Source: Periplaneta americana (Eukaryota > Arthropoda > Insecta > Blattodea > Blattidae). From it: 64,000 bases of DNA. The notes beneath the pieces were generated by a model that saw only the letters and a program-made list of their open reading frames with translations, did no database searches and had not been told where the DNA came from. Position numbers and translations under genes: made by a program. Position 1 is the stretch's first letter, and every line of letters starts with the position of its first letter. Of the stretch, positions 23,108 to 36,800 are shown piece after piece. Location: NCBI RefSeq assembly GCF_040183065.1, contig NC_091119.1, positions 206,667,298 through 206,731,297 of the forward strand. Direction: 5' to 3'.

Positions 23108-23612
23108 TTACTTCCTTACTTACTTACTGGCTTTTAAGGAACCCGCAGGTTCATTGTGCCCTCACATAAGTCCGCCATTGGTCCCTATCCTGAGCAAGAT
23201 TAATCCAGTCTCTATCATCATATCCCACCTCCCTCAAATCCATTTTAATATTATCTTCCCATCTACGTCTCGGCCTCCCCAAAGGTCTTTTTCCCTCCGG
23301 TCTCCCAACTAACACTCTATATGCATTTCTCATTCGCCCATACGTGCTACATGCCCTGCCCATCTCAAACGTCTGGATTTAATGTTCCTAATTATGTCAG
23401 GTGAAGAATACAATGCGTGCAGTTCTGCGTTGTGTAACTTTCTCCATTCTCCTGTAACTTCATCCCTCTTAGCTCCAAATATTTTCCTAAGCACCTTATT
23501 CTCAAACACCCTTAACCTATGTTCCTCTCTCAAAGTGAGAACAACCGGTAATAAAACTGTTTTATAAATTCTAACTTTCAGATTTTTTGATAGCAGACTG
23601 GATGACAAAAGC
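23108..23612 (-). pseudogene. RTE-like LINE family 1, 3' end
   Basis: Minus strand: [75 protein letters not shown], frameshift, [18 protein letters not shown] and [15 protein letters not shown]. The 3' terminus is the CTTACTTACTTACTGG repeat at 23108-23128. Confidence 0.87.
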
Positions 23613-24130
23613 TTGACAGCACACAGCAGTTAGCATTTTGTAACTTAAGTCAGAGTTTTTGGAGAAAAATATATAAATGTCCTTCATATCAAATACAAGC
23701 CGTATTGTGGACTCTATTTTAGTAATTTAGCTAAATTACATAGTATGCTGAAGCACATACCTCGATTTATAAATTCCATATGGAATAAGAAAACAAAACA
23801 CAATTTATCACTCCTTAATGCGACCTTAAACGAAGCGCTCTCTATTGCGACTGAGGAGTGTGGTTTCAACCCTCTGCAGATAGCAATGTTTACGCTGCTG
23901 TAAAACAAATAAATATTCACGAGAAATGCCGTGTAGTGTCTTCATAAAATCCTTCGTACATTCAGGGACACGTATTCATAAAAATATATAGTGACATCAA
24001 CAAGTCGAAAAATGAATTTTGTCCAGTTAGATTAAGAAAATTGAACACTGTGTGTGCTGCATGTCTAAGCCATGCCATGTCATCGAGTGAAGCGTCAGTT
24101 AGTCGCAGTTAGGCGGCGTGTGTAGAGTGA
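23613..24130. other. Intergenic, nothing firm
   Basis: AATTTTGTCCAGTTAGATTA at 24013-24032 is the near-inverse of 21700-21716, possibly ends of a larger element; not enough to call. Confidence 0.35.
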
Positions 24131-24249
24131 ACAATAACTTTGTGTTGTGTGTCCTCAGCATTTAAATTTTTCTTTAATTCAAGATAAATATTGCACTAAA
24201 AGATGCTGAAGGAGAAAACCCAGATAGAAAGATATTTTTTGCCTGGTTT

Positions 24250-25070
24250 GTGAGAAGAATGTGCCCTGTTCTCAACGTTTTCAAGTCCTGTAACACTTAT
24301 CCCCATCACGACATCGGACCCTTGCTTCGAAGACATCTCAAAAAACGTTGTTACTCACTGAACCTCAAGCTCAGAAACACCCAGGAGCTCAGGAATCTCA
24401 GTTTGCATGCTATGGTTTGTGTTTATATCCCTATTTGGAAATTTAAAAAATCCAGTGCTGTGAGAGTTTCTTGAGAAATACACACGTGAAACTGTGCCAG
24501 ATGAATCTACAATCAGAAAGAACTATGTACCTGACTTATGTACATGTATTATTTAATTCAATGCAGTGGAATTTGACTGATTTATATACGGAAACAATCA
24601 ACTCTATTCGTTTGGAAATTGGTGCTGATGATCCCATTTGGGCCTCAATTGACGAGACAACTGATGTACAGGGAAGGCATATTGGAAATGTTACAGTGGG
24701 CGTGTTGAAAGATAATGAAGCCAGTAAGTCTGTGAGGTGTTACTAAAATGCAATCATCAAAATATTGCTTAATTTTTTAATGATTCAATGAGACTTCTGT
24801 GTCCGGATGGGTGAAACACAGCAATGTCTTCGTTCTTAAAAATTATATTGCCCACATCCAGTGCAATTTTTCGTATTCATGCATTGCCATTAAATCTTTG
24901 GCGACATCTTCTTTCAAAGTCTCAGACAGCCTTGATGTTATTCATTCTGTAGTCACTTCTCTGGAAAGTCTACAAGGGCCGGTTGTAGCTGCAGTGAATG
25001 ATAAGCTCTATTCCAGTTTGAAGAAAAACCCAGGATTCAAAACAGTCAGTGCTAAGTGAAGGTAGTACTG
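24250..25070 (+). pseudogene. hAT-like (DUF659-type) transposase remnant
   Basis: A broken frame with SIRLEIGADDPIWASIDETT followed by DVQGRHIGNVTVGVL near 24600-24710, then SDSLDVIHSVVTSLESLQGP and KKNPGFKTV. The IDETTD motif within a W-x-IDETTD context is typical of DUF659/hAT-derived proteins. Stops and frameshifts throughout; no catalytic C-terminus seen. Confidence 0.65.
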
Positions 25071-25307
25071 AAGTCTTTGAAATTGAGATTTGTGCAAGTT
25101 TCAATGAGCACCCATTACTTCATGTGAAGTTCAACAATGATTTAGTGAGTACAAAGCCATGTTACGCGATAAAAGGAGAAGTTTTCTACTTGACAATTTG
25201 AAACACATGTTTGTTCCTTATTTTATGGGGATCGTAATTTGGAAAATTAACAGCAATATGTAATATTCAATTTTTGAGTTATTTACATACATCTCCAGAT
25301 TATTATA

Positions 25308-26407
25308 CAGGGACATCATTTTATTTTTACTTCAATTTTTATTGTACCTGAGTTTTTTAATGTACTTCACTCCCACCCCTTCTATTAATGAAGTTCAACC
25401 GTCCTGCACACAGATCCAAGACCGCATATACAGTCATAGTAGCCTTACGGTCATAGTAACAGTACGTTCCAAAAATATGTTCGCGTTTTCCAGTGACGAA
25501 AGAGCTTTCAACTTTGAATCATTTTCGCACAGGTACTGTCGTACATTTGCCTACGTCGTATCCCGGTTTCCCCCACCTGCTTTTATTTGCCAGCTAGTGG
25601 CTGGGCTGTCTTAGCTCTTTTCTGAGAACATTAATTTCTGTTAGGAATTGGACATCTACGTAATATTATACAGCTGTTTAAAACAATTTAAATAAAAGGG
25701 CCTCGTTAAGTAATTAACTGTCACGTGATTTCCTCCCTTTCTACGACCCTACGGCATAACCACTTGGACGGACAGTAGATAGTATGTCTGAGTAATTTTA
25801 TCTTTTCGGATCGGGCACAAGTGAAGATTAAATTTACAGTACGTAAGGTACCCTTTTATAGAGTAGGTACAGAATTATTTCAACACGAGTTACTAGTTAC
25901 GAAGGACGAAACTGGTTAATTGAGATTAGGTACAATAGTCTATATTGCGATGATATGCACATTAGAACTGATGCCTGTATCGAAATGAATGGCCACCATT
26001 TTCAAAAATGTGTTTAAATATCCATATTATGATTATTTTTCAATTTAACTTCATTCTCTATATTGTACGCTAATGTGCTGTAGACAGTATAATATACACT
26101 GCATAATGAATACGTCCGAATGAATAGCTCAGTTCGTGAGTAAAAACACTCATTGTTAATACTGTACTGTATTTTGATTAAACAAAAACCTAATGAAAAT
26201 GATCAAACTCAAAAGCACGATATTTTGTAGTTTACGTAAATGGATGAACTACTTTTCTTCCCTCCTATACCTAGTAAAGTGATTTGTTTCTATATTACGC
26301 CAGTATCATCGAACTCCAGTCGTGGAAGGGAGTAGCAAACGGCGTTGATCCAAAGGTATAGCCAGGTTAATATTAAAAATGATAGTAAAAATAAAATGAT
26401 GTCCCTG
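25308..26407. mobile_element. Non-autonomous DNA transposon, TIR CAGGGACATC
   Basis: The left end TACAGGGACATCATTTTATT and right end AATAAAATGATGTCCCTGTA are perfect inverses over at least 20 bases, flanked by TA. Length 1.1 kb. No long coding frame. Superfamily unassigned; TA flanks suggest Tc1/mariner or similar. Confidence 0.82.
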
Positions 26408-26773
26408 TACCTAATTGTAGTATTGGATCCATAATAGGGTATGTGTTGAGACAGCAATATATTTCAAGAAAATATAGGAAATTCTGATATTATGATGTTA
26501 CATATTTTTTGTTTTTTTTTTAATGGCTTTATTACATATTTCAAGACTTCTAAGTACATATATATGTACATATTTTACTGATCTTTAGTACGTAACTATC
26601 CGGGCATTGTTAATAAGCAATGTTCTGTATACTGGAAATGATGTCGGGATCTGTTGAAACCGAAATTCTTTCTGAAGTTGTCAAAGCCAAACAAGCTGAA
26701 GATAAATTGTTGCCAATTAAATAAATAAAAGTATAAATAAACAAACAACATATTTTTTTGGCCCTAGGGCCTA

Positions 26774-27576
26774 TAATAGTAATATGCGTTACAAGAGCGG
26801 TATGTTGATGTTTTCATGTTCGAGGAAAAGATTGAAAAAGCGAAACGTAGTTGAGCTTTTTTAATTTCCGAGAACATGAAAACAAACATACCGCTCGTGC
26901 ATCGTACATTATTTTGTGCGAAGATCGTTTATTACATACCTCAAAGACGAATTTATAATTAGTTGCAATGAAATCTCCATGTTGGTTTCTGTTCAATGAC
27001 GGCAACTATGGAAAACAAATATATCTATCTTCAACATTGTTCCTATAAAATGTTTTCTGTGTTTACTATACTCCAGCAGGCCGTGATATACGTCTGTCTT
27101 TTTTTCCCCCCAGTCTATAAATGCGAACTTAAAACAAACGGTAAGGTTATGTAATGATTTATTTTTAATTTTAATATTTTAACAATATTATTTATATAAC
27201 ATATTGCAGTAATAACATCGGCAAGTTTGTTGATTTTTTCACGGCTTCCTTAATGTTACTTGCATTACAAATGCAGTAACCTTTGTGGTGTTGTAGAGTT
27301 TACTTAATTTTTGCAAATATTTAAAAACAATAATTAACATTGCAATTTAGGTGAAATTGCAGTGGTAAGTTTCCAATTTATAATTATTACTATGTTAAAC
27401 GTCTCTAAAAATAATATGTTAAAAGCCTAAAGCAGTAAAATGAATATGGCGCTTAAGCAGTAAGAAGAGGGAAATTGTTATGTGTGTTACGTTGGGAATA
27501 CTGAATGTGGTATTTCACACTTACCGCGTATTGGTTTTATGCGGAAAGCAAGCAAATACGCACGATCTCGCACAAA
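26774..27576 (+). repeat. ~800-base interspersed repeat, copy 1 (just upstream of OBP-B)
   Basis: Closely matches 31807-32606. Starts TAATAGTAATATGCGTTAC, holds a hairpin (CAAGAGCGGTATGTTGATG with the inverse CATACCGCTCG about 70 bases on) and ends at GATCTCGCACAAA. No convincing product. Ends about 165 bases before the CRE of the OBP-B promoter. Confidence 0.8.
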
Positions 27577-27740
27577 AGTTATTTTAGGCCCGCAAAGGTA
27601 TAATGGATTGTATTACATATATAGTATGCATGGAGAAATTAAACAATTATGGGATAGTGCGTCATAATAAAATTGATAACTTGCTAAAGACATTTTCCTC
27701 AACATTTTCCTGCAGGTTATATAAGGACCCGGTTTACCTC

Positions 27741-27884
27741 TGACGTCAATTTGTCACTTGCTTTGTCTTTGTTCTGCTCAATTGAGCATGTTTCCTGACT
27801 AGTATGGCCAATTAATTAATCTTAGGCAGGTATATATAGGCCTACAGGCGCTCCTCGTTGTCACAACAATACTTCCGTTTCACA
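27741..27884 (+). promoter_or_regulatory. OBP-B core promoter and 5' UTR
   Basis: A TATATATA box at 27831-27838 lies about 30 bases before a TCAC initiator-like site near 27861-27864, followed by a short 5' UTR and the start context CACAATGAC at 27881-27889. Further upstream are a perfect CRE palindrome TGACGTCA (27741-27748), a CCAAT (27808-27812) and an ATTAATTAAT homeodomain-type core (27811-27820). Spacing suits a focused insect RNA polymerase II promoter. The transcription start is inferred. Confidence 0.6.
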
Positions 27885-27957
27885 ATGACGACAAGCATCA
27901 GGATTCTCGTGTTAGTAGCTGTCTTCTGTGTAGGACTACAGAACGTGGCAGACTCAG
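27885..27957 (+). CDS. OBP-B exon 1: start and signal peptide
   Basis: Starts with ATG at 27885 in a good context (CACAATGAC) and ends at a GTATGT donor. Encodes residues 1-24 plus the first base of codon 25. The peptide has a short polar N-terminus, a hydrophobic core ([12 protein letters not shown]) and small residues before the predicted cleavage near A23/S24-A25. The leftover phase is required by exon 2, whose only open frame needs one preceding base. Confidence 0.85.
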
Positions 27958-28126
27958 GTATGTAGCCCTCAAGTACTGTAAGTGTACTGTAGATCAATCC
28001 TCAATACGCGTTCTATGACATCTGAAAAGAAGCGAACATTCTTCTTCGCCAAAGTTCACTTTTCGCAACCGTGCAGTAGTGCTTAATTTCAACTGTCTTG
28101 AGCATTCTTTTAATTCACCGCAATCA

Positions 28127-28164
<38 letters not shown>

Positions 28165-30147
28165 TACTAGCCGTACCCGTGCGCTCCGCTGCACCTGTTA
28201 GAAATAAATATAAAGTAATTACATAATTAAAATAGGACGTTTGATCCAGGGAACAACTTTTACAACAGCGCAAGATAATCTGCTTCGCTCATTACCCATT
28301 TTTTTTGCATTGCATTTATTGCATATATATTTTATGTATTTTAACACGATTCAATTGAGTATAGTTAAAATTTGAATTATAAAATAATGGATTGCTAAGC
28401 TAACGTACTATTACTGCATACTAAATCAATACACTCTCGTTGTTCGTTAATTCTCTGAGATTAAAATGAGTGTACATAAATATTACTTTAAGGGGAGAGG
28501 ATAGTAATTTTTAAAACTTTTTTCTTATTTGGTGTAAAATATTAATTTTTTGTATGTAGAGAGCTCATGGCTATAGCAACTCAACAAAATATAAATATTT
28601 TGAATAAATTATTTGGGAGGCAGATTTGAAAAAAAAAATGTACCCAATGCAGGATTTTACTAAACTCGATATATCTAAGCCATTTTTAAAGATAAATTTA
28701 AACACTATGTTACAATTTATTTGTAAAAGCACGCTCTACAAACTGTCTGTAACAGAAATTTGATATTAGTTCCTACATTTGTAAAATAAACAATTAAAAT
28801 TTAATAACATTTTTTTTATTTTCTTTCTTGCAAACAGAGAGACTTATTTTTAAAATGAAATCAATTAGGGAAATTCCGTCACAGAGAAAAGTTTCCTAGT
28901 AGTCTAGAGAATGTGTATTCTAAATTTCATATATATATCTTTAATAGTTCAGAAATTATATCGATTTTTGTCTGGCTATGTAGCGAAAAAAGTAAAGTTC
29001 CAGAAACAGCAATCAAAGGGGGTGTGATTTAATAATCCAGAGCGCAGGAACTTGAAAATGGCGTCTCAACATCCAATAAGGGCACAGATACCCACACAAT
29101 GTTATACAATGTATTCCACACACATCACAGAGTATTTTAAAGAAAAATTTGGTTTTGAAAAAAAAAATGAAGTTCCGGAAACAACAAACAAAAGGGCGGT
29201 GTGATTTAAAAATCCTGAGCGCAGGAAGTTTAAAAATGGCGTCTCAACAACTGATAAGGGCACAAATACCCACAAAATATTATACAATGTATTCTGCACA
29301 TATCACAGAGTATTTTAAGGGAAAAAATTGTTTTTTGAAAATTTACTCATTTTTCACCAAAAAATACCATCCTCTTCCCTTAAGAAATACAGAAAACGAA
29401 TGTACAAAATAGCCTATCAAATTTTCTGTGCATAAGAAGCTATTTTAATCTTACCTGTCGTCGATTTACTCAGACGTTACTGTAATAACATTATAGCATT
29501 ATGTCCATCTAGAGAAACTACACTTTCCAATGGTGAAATAATAATTAATTATACAAATCGGTTAATTTAGCTTCTGATATTACTTCACACAAACACAGAA
29601 ACATTCTCTGTAGGCTACTATGTTTAATAGCTTTCTATTGTTGTTGTCCAAGGCCCCATATAGACGAAGTCATTTGTTCTTAATTGATTGCACCGTCTTA
29701 ATGGCGTTATTTTAATTTTAAAACTCATTTAGCTCATTAAATATCAGTCCTATCAAAATTTTGTAAAGAATAAAACTTATCGGAAATCATTTTTAAAGAA
29801 ACTTTTGTTACGTAACATTTTCCACTAAAATCAATAATAAGCGACATATTTCGATTTATTTAATTCAGGCCCCCTTATAACCCCCCTTTTAAATAAAGTA
29901 TTTTGAATGCCATATAGCCTAAAATCTAAGTTACAACGAACTTAATTTATATTCCAATTTTCATATAAATCGGTTCAGCCATTATCGCGTGAAAAGGTAA
30001 CAAACATACAGACAGACACACAAACAAAAATTTCAAAAATGCGATTTTCGGTTTCAGGGTGGTTAATTATATATGTTAGGACCAGTTATTTTTGGAAAAT
30101 CGAAAATTACCAGAAAAATTCCGGCTACAGATTTATTAGTATTATAG

Positions 30148-30212
<65 letters not shown>

Positions 30213-30800
30213 TTATGGCATTATTTGCAACAAACAATTAGAAAACTAATATGCAAATATAACATTCAAATTGAGTAATGACAATTTAAAATCCTGTGTT
30301 GTGTACGTTGTAAGTGCCAACCAGTAATTTTCAAGGAAATATGACAAATGAAGTAATACAACTCGAATTATAGTCACATTATACACATAATTTTGTTAAG
30401 AATTTCCTCTAATTTGTATTTTAAACATCTTTTTAAATGAAGGGCTTGGAGCAATAAGAAAAGTCACACTTTTGTTCAAATTGAGGTATTTGTATTTAAA
30501 TATGGAGAGAAATTTCCCATACCGTCTGTGAAAACAGTGTCATGATTCCTCAACAGATAGCACCACCATTCAATAAGTTCTTCTATTACCCGATAGATTT
30601 TCTGTCAGTTTCTGTGAAAGCACCATAGAGTTAGATGAATATAGCGCGTACAGCTGCCCAGAAGGCTGCTAAGGGGTATCAACATCGAAACACAGGCGAG
30701 TCACGTGACTTTGGGACGAACGTAGCCGATTTCTGTTGACTGACAAAGGCGCGTAAAGATTTTTTATAGGAAACTAGCTCAAAGCACTCGGGGTTGCCCC

Positions 30801-30836
<36 letters not shown>

Positions 30837-33800
30837 TGGTTGTTAGACTTTTCGGTCGTACTAAAGAATCAATATATACATATATCATTTAATTTATATT
30901 GGAAGATTTTTTACCCCTTGACTGCTGCAGGCCTATTTTTTAATATGACTTGAGAAACTATATCTCACATATTAGGCCTACATTAATTCTTATTTCATAC
31001 ACAGAATACAGATACAATATAAACTCGCAATAAGTAACTTTTTAACATAGAGACTAATATTCTGAGAGACATATACCAGTTTTTTTTTTTTTATAGAAAT
31101 TAAGAGAATATTTCCACAACGTATAACATACTACATTGGCAACGTGATTACACAGTTAGAATTTCGCAGTAACACATTTTCGGACATGAACAAAAATATT
31201 TTGAGAGACGTATGATATAATTTTTATTTTTACTATTTGACCTGACAGCGTTATTTTCAGTCGGCTTACGTACATTCACATACTACATTAGCAATATGAC
31301 AAAAGTATCACTGGACTTCTTTTTGATGCGTGTAAAATCTTTTTTTTTTCCTACTTCTTTGTATAAAATATAGTTGAGATTGTGAAAAACACGAAGTTTT
31401 TAAGTTAATGTCTGCAACTTTGAGGGACTGTCCTTGAGTTTAATTTTAATATGGCCATAACAAATGCTAGTGGCATTGAAATTGCAGTTGGTTAAAATCG
31501 AAATGCATTTAGTGGGTATCATAAAAATGCGTGGATAAAAACATCTTCTTCCGTTTTGCCAGTTAATATTGTCACTTCCATTACTACGTTCTGAATGAGT
31601 TTTTTCACACCAATTCTTGTTTCATTGCATAATTTTGATGGGTCAGTATTTCACAATAGCACTATTGGTGATTCAATATTAAGTATTAAATTATGTGGTA
31701 GCAATCCATGTGGGTGGAAAGAATTCAAGAATTCAGTTGGATAGAACACAGCCTGCTCACTATGTACAACTGCATTGAGAAATTGATAATACGTTCCTGG
31801 GCTGAGTAATAGTAATATACGTTACAAGAGCGGTATGTTGACGTTTTCATGTTCGAGGAAAAGGTTGAAAAAGCGAAACGTAATTTCCGAGAACATGAAA
31901 ACAAACATACCGCTCGTGTATCGTACATTATTTTGTGCGAAGATCGTTTATTACATACCTCAAAGACGAATTTCTAATTAGTTGCAATGAAATCTCCATC
32001 TTGGTTTCTGTTTAATGACGGCAACTTCGGAAAATAAAAATATCTTTCTCCAACATTGTTGCTATAAAATGTTTTCTGTGTTTACTATACTCCAGCAGAC
32101 CGTGATATACGTCTGTCTTTTTTCCCCCCCAGTCTACTGTATAAATGAGAACTTAAAACAAACGGTAAGGTTATGTAATGATTTATTTTTCATTTTAATA
32201 TTTTAACAATATTATTTATATAACATATTGCAGTAATAACATCGGCATCTGGAATCTTGTTGATTTTTTCACGGCTGCCTTAATGTTACTTGTATCAGGA
32301 ATGCAATAAGTTTCGTGGAGTGGTAGACTTTACTTAATTTTTTAAAATATTTAAAAACAATAATTAACATTGCAATTTAGGTGAAATTGCAGTGGTAAGT
32401 TTCCAATTTATAATTATTACTGTGTTAAACGTCTCTAAAAATAATATGTTAAAAGCCTAAAGCAGTAAAATGAATGTCGCGCTTAAGCGGTAAGAAGAGG
32501 GAAATTGTTGTGTGTGTTACGTTGGGAATACTGAATGTGGTATTTCACACTTACCGCGTATTGGTTCTGTGCGGAAAACAAGCAAATACGCACGATCTCG
32601 CACAAAGATATTTATTGCATGAATTGTTTAGTTTTAGCCCTCATGATGTGTCTCAACAATGTTATTTAATTTCGTGATATAATTTCCATGGCCTCGTGAA
32701 AGTCGATGTTGAATATAACAGACAAATAAAGAACAATTGACTGCAGAAAATTGCATTTTAATATTATACATGAATGTTTGATGTTATTTCTTATTTCTTT
32801 ATTAATTTAATGTCCATTTGCAGAACTTTAATATAGCCTATGTTCTTCTCCTGGTTATGAAAGTTAAATGTGCAAACTTTGGCAAATATCGATCAAAGCG
32901 TGTAGATTTGTATAGAGTACATACATACATACATACATACATACATACATACATACATACATACATACATACATACATAGCCACACTGACTTTTATATAT
33001 AAGATATATTATTTTTTTCTATCTAGCACAACAAGTAGAAATATCCTATTATACCTACGTATAAAGAAGTTCACTGATTGTCTAAACTCCCGTGACTGTA
33101 TATATTAGACCGAGATGATACCCTGCGCAGTAGACCAGGCGCGCTCTATCTATACTTACTCCATGGAAAGAACATAAGAAGAAAAAGAAACTGTGAAAAA
33201 TTAATGCAACTAAATGAAAAATGTAATTTATGTAGGCTGAGGTATGGAATACTGAGAATACACGCAGCGTATTGAAAGAAAATCCACAAAAAAATACTCG
33301 TAGGTTGTCAGAAGAACTTGGCTTTTCAAAGTATACAATACATCGACACGTTAAGATGCTTAGAAAAGCATATGAAAATTATAGATCTGTACCTCATGAA
33401 TTGACACTTGAACACGCTCAACGCAGAATGGACATTTGTCGTCAGCTTATCGATGCTCCTATGGATTATAGATTTAGCTGTATAAACGTTAATAAAATCT
33501 ATAAATTCCAACCGACTGTGCTAATTCTTTCAGAAAGTTGTTTAATACGCATGCCTACACCGTTTTCTATCATTACTTTCGATTTTCGACCCAAAGAAAA
33601 AGTTTGTAAAAATTTAGTTCTTGCGGGATTTTAAGGCATATAAATATGAATAAAAATTACAAGTACCATCGGAATCTTCTAATTTTTTTTAATTATTAAA
33701 TTCGTGTGCCTGCACAGATATCTGTCAACATTTTTTCAGCCTTAATTTCTCAGTTTCTAACCAAACCTGAAGTAGAAGAGCTCACAGTGTTCACGGATAA

Positions 33801-36800
33801 TTGTTGTGGACAAAATAAAAACCGGAAAATTGTTGTCCATGGACATAAGTTAATATTATTCATATTCATATTCTTTATTTGCCTGAAGGTACAAGAATAC
33901 AAGAGGCCTCGTCAATGTGATAATATAAAAAACAATGTGTCAATATTTAAAATAATTAAAATAATAAAAGAAAAGGGGCTAAAGAGCACTGAGCATTTAT
34001 CCTCATATCTGGACACACCCATCTTCCTTCAGATAGAGACTTTGGGTTTACTGAAAAATATAAACAGAAATTTCAAGACATCTACACTGCCAAAATAAGG
34101 ATGGACATTATAAGAAAGGCACATAAGAAAAATACTTTTCATTTTACTTATATGAAAAGGGAACATTTTCTTAATGTTGGTAACTTGTTACATAATAAGC
34201 CAAAGAAACAAAATGTGATGCACCGGTTGCTTTTTTCTACAGCTATAGCCTTCACATCTACCTGTAAAAATCTTACCAGTTTTTTCATTAAACATGTTCT
34301 GAATGGTAACTACAAAGAACTACAGTGGAGAGTTGATAAACCATCACAAATAATGTTGAAAAGCCTTCAGCAGTGGTACACAGATCCACTCAAGATCAAG
34401 CATAAGAAATTAAGCAATGTTAAGCAACTTCTTCCAATTTTTCATGATTATTACACTGGATTAATTCCTGACAACCTAGAGGAAGATGATGTCGAAGCGG
34501 AAGTTATACAGTAAAGATTATATTGCTCTGAATGGCGTGCGAGTACAATCTCTCATTTTTCCTTGTTTATATTAATTTTTTTTTTTGTCGAATAATGTGA
34601 CAAGTTTTCATACTTCTTGCACAACACTCTATATAAGAACGATTATTATTTTTTTCTATGATAAAAGAATATCTTGTCAAATGCAGTATTTATGATATAA
34701 AACATAATTAAATACAGTTTTGTCCAGAATTATAAACAATTTATACTATTTATTCCTTTTCCAATTTAAATTTATTGCAAAATAAAAAGAGGCAATAATA
34801 TGACAAGCCACAAAATAAGTGTCACTTATCTATAAAAATATCTATCAATAATCACGAAATATGCCACTCAATTTCAACTGAAGCAAAGTATATGAAATAA
34901 TGAAAAAAATAATTTATTTTATTTATTTATTTATTTATTTATTTAACCTGGTAGAAATAAGGCTATCAGGTCTTCTCTTCCCCTCTACCAGGGGATTACA
35001 ACTACAATATTAAGAATACAATTACAATTATAATTACAATTAATGTGTTTTACAATAACTCTAAAGAAAAATTGAACATTCCAGAATTTTTACAAACACA
35101 AAAATGGTTACCGTAATTTCCCATAACTATGGTCCAGGGTCCAGGCACCCAACTATTGTCCAAAACGCATTATGTACTACTTAGTCCCCCAAGAGTTCGG
35201 TGTTTGCCATTTAAGGCGCCACTGTCATGGAATTATGTTCCCCATAGATGCTTCTATCTACCATTACACGTGGCAATGATATGGATGCTTAACAAGGTCA
35301 GTTTGCATCGTTCTATTAAATGTGTGAAGACACGAAATCATTCAGTTTGTGATTGTCTGATTTATTAAGCTCTCCTCTGTAGAACTGGTACGTTATAGAT
35401 ATATGATTCTTTGTACAATTAAACCTGGCTGTATAGTGTTTACTTTCACGTAATAATTAGACTGGCAGACGTTAAGAACTCTGCGTGAAAAATATTTAAC
35501 CTCTAGGCTAGAAGTCAGTCCTCAACTATGTACCACAATTTTTCGTGGACCATAGTTGTATTTCATTTTGAAATATTTGTTTCAATAAAATGTGATCGAT
35601 GTCATTATTTACTCCTGCAAATACGGTATCTCAGTATATTCTAAAACACCATTTAACATTATAGTCATGTAAACAAAGAAACAGGCTGTTCCAGCATCAA
35701 TGGTACTAGCACGAATGATGGTCCGGTAAAACGAAAACTTCAGGGTAGAAGGACAACAACCGTCCCTGTAAGTGACTATGAGAGCGATGAAATTGAATTG
35801 GATACAGATTATGATGTTTCCGGTGTTCTCTCCATATTTACAGACAGTGAGTCAGATATGGAAGAGAAGACGAAATCTGTTAAATTAATGCTAAAGGCAC
35901 ATAGTTATATGGTAGTTACTTATGAGGAGGAATTGTGGCCAGGGAAAGTTTTGGAAGTGAAGTACAATGGAGCTGTTGTTTCATGTATAGTAAGAAGCGG
36001 CAATTACTGAGGTGGCGAGAAATGGAAGACATTTTATTCTATAGAAAGGAAAACATAATAAAACAAATTAAAGACCCCCAAATGCGTCTCGAAAAAGAGA
36101 GATCTATTTTCAATTTCATAATTACAAGAGAAGTGGAGATTCAAAGGATCGAAATAAGCCTACTGAATGTAGTTCTCAGTACGATAAATAAACATTATCG
36201 GTGAATTTATTTGCATAATATTTTGCTAAGAATGTGTTAGTTTATTTTGATAGCGTACTTTTGTTCTTTAATATACACTCACCTGCAAAAAAAACCGGGC
36301 CAACTACATTTTCTTTAAAATTTTTGAAAATTGTAGGATTTTTTAAATAATTGTAGGTATACTGAGATTAATTTAGTTATTCATTTATTCTGTGATATGT
36401 AACAATGTAATACTGAATACGTAATAGCCAACAATGATCTGAAAAGAAGATCCGTTCTTCTTGTAATATTGTGTGTAAACTTCTCGGACTCATTTCGAGC
36501 TAAACTGAAGATGTCTACAGACTGGTAAGCTCTTTAGAGGCAGTATTGGAGTACTTCACTGTATACAAATGTCACTAAGACCTACCGATTCAGCTAAAGT
36601 GGTTGCATTGATAGAAGGTGGGAATAGTCAGTGTTATGTGGCTGCAGTTCTTGGGATTCCTCGATCGACCGTACAACGAGTGTACCTCGCTTTAGAGAGA
36701 CAGGAGGTTATTCCAGGAGACCCGGTTCAGGGAGAAAACGAGTAACTTCGGCTCGTGACAACCATTTTATTGTCCAAAACGCATTAAGAAATCGCCATTC

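Noticed and set aside
30786..30833. Bacterial intrinsic terminator or contamination
   Set aside because: Surroundings are clearly insect intron and repeats; no bacterial genes in the window.
32918..32979. TACA array read as a YIHT protein repeat
   Set aside because: Simple microsatellite; no flanking coding evidence.
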